A DNA stretch of 64,000 nucleotides from Carya illinoinensis (taxonomy: Eukaryota > Streptophyta > Magnoliopsida > Fagales > Juglandaceae), in contig NC_056759.1 in assembly GCF_018687715.1 (NCBI RefSeq), positions 29,305,385 through 29,369,384 of the forward strand, given 5' to 3'. Numbering within the stretch: the first letter of the stretch is position 1; every line of letters begins with the position of its first letter. A program made the position numbers and the translations under genes. Positions 26,136-37,637 of this stretch are shown here, piece after piece. Under the pieces are notes generated by a model. The model was not told where the DNA came from and did not search any database. It saw nothing but the letters and a program-made list of their open reading frames with translations.

Positions 26136-26235
<100 letters not shown>

Positions 26236-26269
26236 GTTTAGTTGGATTCCTTTTTTCTAGATTTGTGTT

Positions 26270-26415
26270 TGATTTTTGTTTGAGTCTGTTTGGATTTGTG
26301 GTTAATTTTCGCTTGGATCTGTTTGGGTTTGTGTTTCATTTTCGCTTGGATCTGTTTGAGTTTGTGTTTGATTTTCTCTTGGATCTGTTTGGGTTTGTGT
26401 TTAATGTTCTGGTTT
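26270..26415. repeat. 33-bp tandem repeat
   Basis: About four units with core CTTGGATCTGTTTGGGTTTG followed by a T-rich segment, period 33 bp. Because 33 is a multiple of three, an open frame runs through it and encodes an 11-residue hydrophobic repeat. I regard that frame as a by-product of the repeat. Confidence 0.75.
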
Positions 26416-28929
26416 TAAGACTGATCCTGAAATGTTTGGATTTGTGTTTGATGTTCTGGGTTTAGTATTTTGTAGTTTAGTTCCTGTTTACTTCTAAGAG
26501 TTAGAAACATTCCATCTATGTTAACGTTTTTTAAACCGGTTAGACAACTTATAGCAAATAGGGTAAGAACATATGCTCCAGATAAAACCTCCAAACACAT
26601 CACAGCACCAAGTTTGAGACACAGAGAGAGAGAGCATCAGTTGCTTCCCTTCAATATATCCAAAGTAAAAAGAGAATAGATAAATATAAGTTAAAAAGTT
26701 AAAAAAAAATACCCAAAGAAGTCGAGAACCTCAGCAATCTGATCTGCTAAATCATCAACAGAAAGCACAAACTCATCTAGGCTAATTTCAGCAGCTCCCA
26801 ACTGCAACAGCTTTTGAAGAAAGAAATTATGTTAATTATTAGATTAAATGAAAGAGACAGAGCAATGCAGATATGAAAATCATGCAAGACCATGACATGC
26901 AAAAAAGTAAGTTACAAACCTCATGCCCCGGAGGACTAATATGATATATACAAAAATTGTGGAGCAGTAAGGAATATGCTTCTAGACAAGTGAATAATCC
27001 TTGAAAACAGGACACATCTGGTCAATCACATATCGACAAAGCTAAGTTAGAGCTTGTAAAATGGTGGAATAGTTTTATAGTATCATTTGATTTCCTATCT
27101 TAATCTCCGAATGCAACAAATCAAGGATATATATATATATATACATTGCATATTTTAATTTTCATATCCTACAAAATACAGCGTTTGGATTCAAATATGA
27201 ACAATTAACATCAATAATGCAATTAGAAAAAATAATTTTCCAAGACCACCTGAACCACACAATTTTACAGCATACATGTTTTGCTGTAAGTTTCCTCTTT
27301 CCTATCTTCAGGGTTCTTGTAAGACTTAAAGGTGACCCCAACATTGTCTGTGTTGTTAGCATTATTCTGCCTGCTTGCGAGAGGGGTTTATTCAGCAACA
27401 GCTGGAACATTGCTTGATCATTCAAAGGGTATGCTCTCAACTGCATTATTTTCCTTGATTTATGAGCAACTGAAGTGGTCTGGGGGCAAGTAAATTTTGT
27501 TTGTTACGTTGGCATTCATTATTGAAGTGCAAAGTGATAGGGATCGTGGATATGGAAGTATTCAAAACAATTATTTTGCTTAGATTGAAGCTGATGTTTT
27601 CTGTTTGGCATGAGGGATAATCAAGTGATAGAGATCAAAGGTGATACTAATAGATGTACAATATGTATGAAGATGGTACATTATTTTTTTTATCATCCCC
27701 ATAAAAATTGAGAAAAAGAATGCAAGAAACTTGCATTCTTAGCATTTTTCTAGTTTCTGGTCTGTAATCTTCTACAATACAAAATGAAAAAAGAGAGCAC
27801 TCTATGCCCAAATTCCAATAATGAAACCCAACATCAACGCTAAATTGCTCCATTTCTGTGACTCTTGAAGACCTTGCTGTCTTAGGAACCCATTTGCACT
27901 CAAACTGCACTGTCCTCCCTCAAATATCATGCACCTGGTCCTCCCTTGCTCTCCTCCATACTATTTGATCATAAAACACTCAAATGGCTTGCTTGAACAT
28001 TGCTTATATAGTTTCTTGAATATGGAAGTCTCAAGCAATGTTCAAGAAATATTAGGGAACTAAACTTGGATTATGTTTGTGTACTTGGATTGATGTATTT
28101 CTTGAAATTTGCTGATCATTTCAGGTTGTTGGAGAATGCTAGTATGCCCCTTGTGCTAGTCAATGTCCCTTGTGTAGCTTCCTCAATTCCATATTCAACT
28201 TTCAAGATGTGAAGAGTAGTAGCATTGTATTTTTTTTTTTTTAAATAGTAGTAGCATTATATTAGTTTAATTAGTTGTAACATATTATTATTTATTTTTT
28301 TCTTTGTAAATTTATGTTTTGCATTGAGATGTAAACAAAAATATTATCTATTTTTCATTTTTATTTATTGTGTTCTTTAATTTACTTTAAAAAAAAACCT
28401 TATAAAATGTGTTTAAATTATTTTTTAAAACAAATTGGGCAATTGAAACAAGATATCGGATTTTTTTTTTAAGTGCTATATATATATATTTTTTTTGGAG
28501 TTTTAAAAGTCTTCTGAAAAAAAAAAAAAAAAAAAAGGATTAAACCCGGTTATAACCCGAATATCCGGATTTTAAGGTAAAAATTTTCATAAAAACTGGA
28601 TATCCGATTATAATCCGGATTAAACCTGGTTATCCGCCCGAATTGGAATCCGGGTGAATTCGAGCAGATAACTGCTCGATTTTTAGAACCCGAATCCGGT
28701 TATGGCCAGATATCCGGATCCGGATGCACACGCCTAAAAGCTAGCTAGATGTCGTAGTAAGTGCTAAGATATATGTTTCCTAGGATTTCTCTTACTAATT
28801 GAATCTACATCTTTTCAAAATTTTCACTTTGTAAGATAAGTATTGGTGATTTCACACGATGTTAGACCAGGTTTTCTGAGTTTGAATCTTTGTTTTTTTA
28901 TTTTTAAATCAAATATGTATCTTTCATTT

Positions 28930-31900
28930 CTATTCAAAAGAATTACAGTATTTCTCCCTCATCACAGAATTCATAATCTGTATAGAACCCTCTTCCATCC
29001 AAACATTTTCATCTTTACAAGTAAGTCCTAACTTTGCAAGTATGTGTGTTGTGTTATTTGCCTTCCTATATGTAAACTGTACAGACCAATGCGGCCTATC
29101 TCTCAACATTGTCCTGATATCGTCAACTACAACCCCATAATCTGCCAATATCTCCTCTCGACTATTCGACTTCTTCACTATTGTCTGAGAATCCCCTTCA
29201 AATAAAACGTTAGATAACCCCAGCTCATGACTAAAAAATAAAGCTCTTCTTAAAGCCAACGCCTCAGCCAAGATAGGCTTCACAGCAGCTTGGATATTCA
29301 AACATAAGCAGGTTAGGATATCCCCTTCTGAATTTCTGGCAATAACCCCAATCCCCACCTTCTTCTTCTTTTCATTTAGTGCTGCAATATCCCATTTGAC
29401 TTTGCTCACCATGTTAGTCGGTCTTTGCCACATAGCCTCTCTTCTATCTGAACTACTCCTAAGAGTCTGCACTTTAACTGTTGTAAACTCATCTCTTCCT
29501 TGCTTTGCAATGCTCAACACTCTTCTTGGATTGTTGAATTTCTTCTCAAAAATCAGTGCATTCCTCCTCAACCATATTCCCCTAAGGGTGCAGGCTACCA
29601 GTTCTATCTCTTCTTCTTCCAAACTCAGGTGCAGCTTCTTCCACAACTCCATAAAGTCTATATCTGTAATAGCCCACTTCTGGACAGGACTATCATGTTC
29701 TTCCCATACATCTGAGGCAACTGGACAACACCACAAGGCATGAATTGTTGTTTCCACCTCCCTTTCGCACACCGGACACATATTATTATTAATGATGTGC
29801 TTCTTGAATAAATTCAGCCTAGTAGGTAGTAATTCATGGCACACCTTCCATAGGAATTGTTTCACCACTCCATGTATATTCAACTTCCAAATTGACTCCC
29901 ACCCTTTCTCATCAGTAGCCATTGTCGATGATTAGCCCTTTCCAACTCTAATCCTTGAATGCTCCAAGTGATAGGCACTTTTAACTAAGAAATCCCCTTT
30001 TTCGACCCACTCCACACCATTTTATCTACTGCCCCCAGTCTACTCAGTGGAACACTGCAAATAGCCTCTGCCTCCTCTTTAACAAATATTTCTTCTATTA
30101 ATTCCTTCTTCCACGTATTGCCCTCTATGAGCTGTTGAACACATGCATCTTCATTCAGAATCTTCACAGAGGAAAGAACTCTTTGGTTAGAGGTTCGTGG
30201 CAGCCAACAATCCTTCCAAATCTTTACCTTACTCCCATCCCCAACCCTCTAAGCCACCCCCTCCTTGATCAAACTTATTGCATACCACAGGCTTCTCCAT
30301 ATCATCGATGGCCCAAAGCCAATTTTAGCCTGCATTAACTCCCTTCTCCATTGTATTCTCTTATCGTTCTTCATGTGAACCCACCAAAATCTGGACATAA
30401 CTGATGATATGTCTTTGCAAAGTCTTATGGGCAGCCTAAAAACACTCATTGAATAAGTTGGTATCACCTGCACCACTGCTTTAAGAAGGATTTCCTTTCC
30501 TGCTTGAGAAAGAAAATTATTCTTCCAACTATTAACTTTTGCCCACACCCTCTCCTTCAAACTCCTAAAAGTATAATACCTTGACCTCCCCACCACAGCA
30601 GGAAGTCTAAGATATTTTTCATAGCTACCGCAAATTGCAACTCCTGCCCCTTGCTGAATCTGAGTTCTAACTCCCCAATGAGTATTTGAGCTTAAGAAGA
30701 TGGTGATTTTCTTCTCATTGAGACATTTTCCCAAAGCTTTTCCATAAATGTCAAGTAGCCCCTGAATCCTCTTCAATTCTGCAATACTAACTCTACCAAA
30801 GATGACGGAATCATCTGCAAATAGTAGGTGATTGATCCTTATCCCTCCTCTTGAGATAGCTACTCCCCTTAATTCCCCTTTCATTTCTGCTACTTCTAAT
30901 AAGGAACTCAATCCCTTGGCACATATTAAAAACAAGTATGGAGAGATTGGATCCCCCTAACGAATCCCTCTTTCAGGTTTCAAAACCTTCCCTGGCTGAC
31001 CATTCACCAACACCAAGTAGGACACTGTTTTGACACACTCCATCACCAGAAAAATCCACCTCTCCTCAAAGCCTAGCTTCCTCATCATAGCCTCCAAAAA
31101 AATCCATTCAATTCTGTCGTAAGCTTTAGAAATGTCCAGCTTTAATGCCATACTTCCCTTCCTCCCCTTTAGCCTGGTTTTCATGGTATGCAATGTTTTA
31201 TATGCAACCATAATGTTGTCCGTGATCAATCTTCTAGGGATAAAAGCACTTTGACTGGCTGAAATGATGAATGGGAGGACTTTCTTCAACTCGTTGGCTA
31301 GCACTTTGGAAACAAGCTTATACAAAACATTACAAAGGCTAATTGGGCAAAAATCACAAACTTCTACAGGACTTTCTACTTTCAAAATTAAAGCAATATA
31401 AGTAAAGTTGATACTACAATCTAATCCCCCCCTCCCATTCAAAAAGGAAATGATGGCATTGCATACCTCCTCTCTTATAATACTCCAGTAAGCTTAGTAG
31501 AAACATGCTCCAAAACCATCTAGCCCTGGGGATTTGAGAGGACCCATCTATTTAAGAGCTGCTTCGATCTCAGCCCTATCAAACTCCTTTAGCAACTCAG
31601 CATTCATGGCACTAGTCACTCTCGGTTCTACATCTCTGACACAATCTGCAATGGCATCTTCTGATGGATTTGAGGAGCTGAAAATACCCTTGAAGTATTA
31701 AAAGAAAGCCTCCTCCATCCCCTGTTGTTCAGTCAACAATTGACCTTGGGCATCTTTTATTTCCTTAATCCAATTCTTTTTTCTCCTTTGACTAGCACAA
31801 GCATAGAAGAACTTGGTGTTCCTGTCTCCATACTAATACCAGTTTCTTTTCGCTCGCTGCTTCCATTTTAAGTCTTTCTTCTCAAGTAAAACACCCAATT

Positions 31901-32887
31901 CCTCTTGTAATGACTTGATAACAGCAATATTTTGAGACCCCTCTACCTCTTGTTCTCACTTAAGCCTCTCAGTTTTGGCAATAAAATCCCTTTCCCCCTC
32001 TCGTTCTCTCTGAGAGCTCCACCTTTCAAGATTACCATTGCAATTTTTTAATTTTTTATTCACAAGATCAAAAGAGCGATGTCCTTGCCCAGGCATATTC
32101 TACAATCTTGCTTCCATCCTCATCCAAAGTCCATTTAGCCTCAAATCTAAAACATCTCTTTCTCCTCTTCACAGCATCTATTCCTTCTACCAATGTCAAC
32201 ATAATAGGCTTATGGTTTGATTGACTTGTAGTTAAAATCTCCACTTTACTCTCGTGGTACAACCCCATCCATTTAAGGTTTCCAACAGTTCGATCAAGCC
32301 TCTTCTTAGTGAAGGTTTCATCCGAATGCTTATTATTCCAAGTATATTTCAGTCCCTTCCACCCCAGGTCATACAGTTCATTCACTTCCAAACAAAGTCT
32401 GAACTCTTCCATTTGACCCTTTGGCCTAGGTCTGCCTCCCACCTTCTCATTTTGACGAATGATCTCGTTAAAATCCCCAATTACACACCTAGCCACCTCT
32501 TTTTTTGGTTTTAACATCGACAACAGGTTCCAAGTAAACTTCCTTCTATGAACCTTCGGAAGTCCATAGAATCTGGTTAAAATCCACGGCTCTCTCTTCC
32601 TTTCATACATCACAGTAGCACTAATATGGTTCTGAGAGAAGTTTAGAACCTCCAATTCCACATCCTGCCTCCATAACAGAGCAAGCCCCCCACTTCTTCC
32701 CCTTGGTTCCACAACAAAACAACCAGAAAACTACAACCTCCTTTTAATTCTTTCAAATTTTTCGGCCAATAGTTTTGGTCTCCATGAGAAAAACTATGTT
32801 GGGTCTCTTATCCTTCACCAACAAGTAAAAGTCTTGAACTATCTGGGGTTTCCCAAGCCCCCGACAGTTCCAACTCAGAGTTTTCAT
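28930..32887 (-). pseudogene. LINE ORF2: endonuclease, reverse transcriptase, RNase H (broken)
   Basis: Starts at 32887 with MKTLSWNCRGLGKPQ, the usual start of plant LINE endonucleases. The endonuclease continues through GDFNEIIRQNEKVGGRPRP to about 32068. Reverse transcriptase spans about 31400-30250, with QSAFIPRRLITDNI, LKLDISKAYDRIEW and the catalytic LLFADDS. The RT-associated zinc-binding domain (CPVCEREVETTIHALWCCP) and a C-terminal RNase H (FEGDSQTIV) lie in 29922-28930. Breaks include a stop at about 30958 replacing the conserved Gln of GIRQGDPISP, plus frame changes around 31440-32070 and 29985-30250. The inferred span of 3.96 kb matches a normal ORF2. Confidence 0.9.
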
Positions 32888-34264
32888 AATAATTGGCAGG
32901 GCTGGCTAGCAGCCTCCGCCATTGACTCGAGTTCCACACCCTCCCATTTATCTCCATTATGTCCACCTTTTCCCACTGGAATCTCTGCATCACCTACACC
33001 ATCTTTCAATTCCAACCCGCGTTTGCCGCTTATTGTCACAAGGCTTTCCACTGGACCCCCAGCCTCTCGAGCTCTTCTTTTCCACTTTCCCCTTACCAAA
33101 GGGCCTTTAGCCCCTGCAAGTCCCCCTAATTTCGGTGGGCTCTGTCCCTTCTTCTTCCTGCTTTGGCTACTAGTCTTTTTATTATTAACTTCCGAATTTC
33201 CCTTCCTCTCCTCAGGTCTTTCATAACTTATTTCAAGCATCCGGTCAGCCCCTTTCTTCCCCCATCAACTCTAAACCTAGTTCAGACTCTTGTTGAATTC
33301 CCCAATCAAGACTCTCCATCCCCTTCACCTTCTCCTATAGAACCTCTTTGTTTACATCTTCACCGTGAGTTTCCTCCTCATCCTGTCTACTAACATCCCT
33401 TTGCAGATGATCAGATCTTGAGCTAGTTTCCTTTTCCCTCCCTACTTTTGTATCTTGCGGAACTCCCTCATTATATCCAGCAGATCCACTACCTGCTTCA
33501 GCAGGTCTCCTCTCATACCTCCTTCCAACCCCACTATCTACGCGAAGCCATGATCCATATTGTGTTTTTTCGCCATAGTAGTCTGCAAGCTTAACTCCAA
33601 GCCTACTACAAACCATCCCCCCATGTACAATCCACCCACACTTAAAGCAGATCTTGGGAAGTTTTTCATATCTCAATGGAATCCAGTACTTCTTCCCCAA
33701 TAAGTTCACGGTTCTTCCCCTTGCAATGGATCTCATTAATGCCAGTTCTATTTTCACCCTTAAGTAACTTCCCCAGCCCATGCCATCCTCCCAAACATCC
33801 ACATCCCGAATGACACCAAGTGAGCCTCCAATCTGCTGGCCAATCTCATTATTCATTAGCGCTAATGATAGATTGTTTAGTTGTACCCAAAAGACTTCCC
33901 TATCAAATTTCATCTCCTACGGGGGAACCAAACCATCGTACGGTTTTAACACCAATAGCCAATTATCGAAGAGCCAGGGTCTACCCTCCATAATTCTCTT
34001 CTTATCCTCCTGACTCTCAAACATTATCACAAATAGGTTGATCGCAATCTCTTGAAAACTAAAACCCCTCCCCACTTTCCATATTTTTTCCATTGTAGAT
34101 CTGATTACCTCCTTCCCCACCCTTCGTTCAGCCCACAACTTCCCTACCAAACTCCTCACTCCTTTCTCCTCCATTAACATTGCATTCACTGAATCAATCT
34201 CAATGACGGAATTCTCCTCTTCTGTAAGACTTAGATGTTCCCATTTTTATCCCAGATCCTCCAT
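32884..34264 (-). pseudogene. LINE ORF1: RNA-binding protein with DUF4283 and CCHC knuckle (broken)
   Basis: Probable start at 34264 (MEDLG, then a TAA where a sense codon is expected), followed by LTEEE and a DUF4283 domain with FEEQ-like and GRPWLFDNWLLVL motifs. The zinc knuckle CFKCGWIVHGGMVC lies near 33640. A frame change occurs between about 33910 and 33920 and another between 33335 and 33240. The basic, Lys/Arg-rich tail ends at 32884. Its TGA overlaps the ORF2 ATG in the sequence ATGA, which suggests coupled translation of the two frames in the live ancestor. Confidence 0.85.
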
Positions 34265-34451
34265 CACTTCCTATCTCTGCCCCACAAGTAGACCGAAGAG
34301 GAAGAAAATACCTCACTTACTCCAAGAACAACGAGACGCAAACTCCACCTATTTTTCTCTTAGAGAAACCTAGAGGAGACTCATTGTGTATAATCGAAGA
34401 AAGGTATATAATATTTTTAAAACTATGGGTGTATTTCTGAGTTTGAATCTT

Positions 34452-34830
34452 GATTCTACATTGCACTCCATTTAATTATATATTACACATATTGTGCTCA
34501 CTTATTAAAGGGGAGTGTGGCTAGCTCACACATGAGTATAAATGTTAATAATATAATACAAATAATTAAATATATATGATATTCTCATCAACCTAGCCTT
34601 TGTGAGTGGTAATTAATTCACGTACTGATCTAATGATGTCAAAATTTAGAAAAGCTTGAGCTCCTTGAAGTCGGAGTCAATTATGGACTCTAATTAAACA
34701 TAGATCAGATAAAACCAAACAAAATTATAGTTTTAAAGGATGAAATAAAAAGAACAATTAGAGTATAAGATACTAAAGATATTATGAATATTGTAACAAC
34801 TAACAAAAGTAACAGATACTATATATATTA
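34452..34830. other. Intergenic spacer
   Basis: AT-rich DNA following the LINE target duplication. Nothing is recognised until TATTA at 34826-34830, the left target duplication of a solo LTR. Confidence 0.5.
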
Positions 34831-35538
34831 TGCGAGGGGAGTCATTCCCAGGGCTAGGTCAAGCCATACAGGCCCGGCCCATGGGGCTTGAACAGGCCCA
34901 ATGGCCTGAGAAGATAAGATGGACTGGGCTAGGTCAGCCCAAGAAGCTCGAGAGAATGAGTGGTTAAACAACACGCGCTAATCAGGGGTTGGAATGCAGA
35001 TTGTCGGATCCTACTACTGGCTGACAACCCTAGCGCACAAGGTCAAAGATAATCTCTAAGCTTGGTAGCTAGACAGACTTAAAGAGTGGGTATACCTGAC
35101 CGAGACCACGCTGCATTTAATGGAAGGCGGAGACAGGCACGCCACAATGAGGAGCCACGCTGCATTTAATGAAGTCCGGGGGTGGGTTTAGCACAATGTG
35201 CCTCTTGGGTTGTCAGTGGTCGCCACGATTGGGTCTGGCAAGTCTGTTGCAGGGAAAGAAGCTAGCAGGGAGACATGACCCGAGTACGAAGCGACACCTT
35301 CATGTTCTCATTTCCAGGAATCGCCCCAACCAGGTATTTATATCCCCTTCCTTAGCAAGGGGAGTACTCTAGAAGCTTTTTTTGCACTTAAGCTCCTATC
35401 ATTCCCATATAGAGGACCATATATTGACTTTAGTATCGGAGATGTCACTCATCACCAATAAGCTCTCATCTCCCCATAGTTATAGGTGCAAATTGGGCCC
35501 TTGTGGAGTTGATCGGGTAACGAAACACGACATCAACA
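34831..35538. mobile_element. Solo LTR, 708 bp
   Basis: Begins TGCGAGGGGAG and ends ACATCAACA, with TATTA immediately outside both ends (34826-34830 and 35539-35543). The interior has no coding capacity, is GC-richer than the flanks, and contains TATTTATATCCCCTTCC (about 35336) as a possible core promoter. TG...CA termini plus a 5-bp duplication with no second LTR or internal region indicate recombination between two LTRs. Orientation and superfamily are uncertain; the length suits Gypsy. Confidence 0.8.
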
Positions 35539-35543
35539 TATTA

Positions 35544-36052
35544 GATCAAATTTAATAAACAACGAGTCCTAACAAATTGAGAATGAAGATTGATCAATAT
35601 CTTTACACCAAGACTACACGGAGGGAGTGGATAAAAAAAAAAATAAGTAATGAATATTCGTAAATCCCAGTCCACGTTACTAAGCTAACGAGGGACCGTA
35701 AAAAATGATTTGATTTGATCCAACTAGTGGATCGCTTGATTGTAGCATTAAACCACGACTTATTGAAAGATATTGTAATTGATTATTGATTGTTACATTA
35801 ATATTTTGTAAAACTTCACTTCCACTACCTTTTTGTTCTCATTGAATGAAAGCATAAATATAATGGGTAACTAGAGACAAAAAGTAACGATCGCTGGCAA
35901 TACCAAGTGAGGACAAGACACTATATCGAGACATGGGGCCAGTGTGGGGTTGGCTGCAATTTGAATATCTACGTCTAAAAAATAAAGTACCGGTGCCTCT
36001 CATCTACTCGTCGAATCGCTGGAACAACCCTAATTTAGCTTCATATAGATTG
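35544..36052. other. Intergenic DNA with a segment repeated near 59.1 kb
   Basis: The part at about 35920-36045 is similar to 59080-59215. Shared stretches include CTGCAATTTGAATATCTA and CAACCCTAAT.TAGCTT. No coding sequence is recognised. Confidence 0.6.
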
Positions 36053-36766
36053 TAGGGGAGTGGCAATTCGTATTTACAGATTGCATTTGTGTTGCATCAA
36101 ATTGTAGGCATTTGATTATATATATATATATATATATATATAGGTTAATTTTAATCCAACTCGATAAATTAAACATGTCAAACCACATGTCAAACCTCAA
36201 CTCAATATATATATATATATATATAGGTTAAATAATGGTTCGTGTCATCTATTTTAAACTATTTACTAATTAATTAAAAATAGATTAATACGGCACTCCT
36301 AATTCTAACATGTATCATGTAAATGGGTTAAACTAATACACATAACTCATTTGACCTGATTAATATAATTTTACATAAAAATTAAAATATATATTTATTA
36401 ATAGTTATAATATTTAAAAATAATAATAAGCCTACTTACTAACAAGAAAATATCAATATTTTTCAAATTTTAACCTATAATAACCAATATTAAAAACCCT
36501 ACAATTACAAATATGAATATAGGTTCAGAATTATAATTATAACAATAAAACATAAGTATACTGAGAAATATTAATATTATCACTCATCAATAAGACAATT
36601 ATAATTTTAAATTAAAATTTAAACGAGTTATTGTGTTGACCTGTTTATTAATCTTATCTTAACGAATCAATTCATTTTGATCCAAATCAAAAATCATTAA
36701 TTTTATATCGTATTAATATTTGATTCACGGAGGTTCACGGATTGTATTACATGCTGATACCCTTGA
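36053..36766. mobile_element. Small hAT-like element (MITE)
   Basis: The left end TAGGGGAGTGGCAATTCG and right end CATGCTGATACCCTT are degenerate inverted copies of each other. They resemble the TAGGGGTGGCAATTCG / CGAATTGCCACCCCTA ends of a very common plant hAT-type family. The AT-rich interior has short motifs such as GACCTGTTTATTAATC, typical of that family, and two (TA)n tracts. No intact 8-bp target duplication was found. Confidence 0.5.
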
Positions 36767-37637
36767 CTTTGAGGGGCCAAAATAATTCTTTTGTGTTTTT
36801 AATAACAGCCGACAACACAGTTACTGAACGCATTACAGGGAAGAGGTACAAGCTTGGAAAAGTTAGTAAAAGAAAAATAATAGGCCTGAGTGGGTTGAAA
36901 AATGATTTACTAAACACATATTTTTACTGTAATTTATATAATTATGTTTTAAATTATGAATATTTTTAGAATAATAATATTGTTGTTTAAAAATATCATT
37001 CTAAAACATGTTGTAAATTATATTACGTGGTATCATTTTTCGATGGGCTTATCCCTGTAATCTACCTCGCCCAAAAAATGCAACATTTTTCTCTTTGAAT
37101 AATGATAAGCTTAGTATTCTCCTATTATTTTTTTAATATTTATTTTTTTTAATTTTTTTATTTAATAGTTAATTAAAAAGTGACTATTTATGAAGTTGTA
37201 TTTATTTTAATTTTTTCTTAATGATTAAAGATGAAAAAAAATTAAACAAAAATAATTAAAAAATAAAAATTTTAAATATATTAGAATAATAAAGAGATAG
37301 TAAGTGGGTAGTAGCTGTGTCATCATCCAAAAAGATAATTCAGTACAGTTTATATCTCTATTTTTTTCTTTCTTTCTTTCATTTTTTTTATTTTTAAATG
37401 AGTCAAAAGTCACATCTTCAAGAGTTAAGAGTACAGTTTACACCTCAGTACTCCATGTCGCTTGTGTTTCTGGGCCTCAAACACTGACCTCCAAGGAAGC
37501 ATCAGGGAATGGCAGACAATAATTAGGGGAGAGCTAGAAAAGAGAAACATCATCATAAATAGCTTCAAAAGTAAGAGAGACCAATACGCCACCAAGTTCA
37601 ATCCAGAGAGATCAGAGGCAAATCCTGACCGATGCAA
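36767..37637. other. Upstream region of SABATH-B
   Basis: AT-rich. About 36785-36835 (TTCTTTTGTGTTTTTAATAA and onward) resembles 59415-59470. A T-rich pyrimidine tract occurs at 37360-37395. I see no convincing TATA box at a fixed distance from the ATG. An open frame on the minus strand at 37425-37661 is antisense to exon 1 and is not taken as a gene. Confidence 0.45.

Larger units (their letters stand above)
28891..34433 (-). mobile_element. L1-like LINE retrotransposon, full length but decayed
   Basis: An identical 18-bp target-site duplication, TTTCTGAGTTTGAATCTT, occurs at 28873-28890 and 34434-34451. A poly-T-rich run directly inside the left copy is the minus-strand poly-A tail. Two overlapping reading frames on the minus strand follow the plant L1 pattern: ORF1 (DUF4283 with zinc knuckle) and ORF2 (endonuclease, reverse transcriptase, zf-RVT, RNase H). 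The 5.54-kb length and both ends indicate a complete insertion. Premature stops show it is no longer autonomous. Confidence 0.93.

Noticed and set aside
26265..26465. Hydrophobic 11-residue repeat protein
   Set aside because: It follows directly from a 33-bp tandem repeat inside a transposon and lacks any support as a gene.
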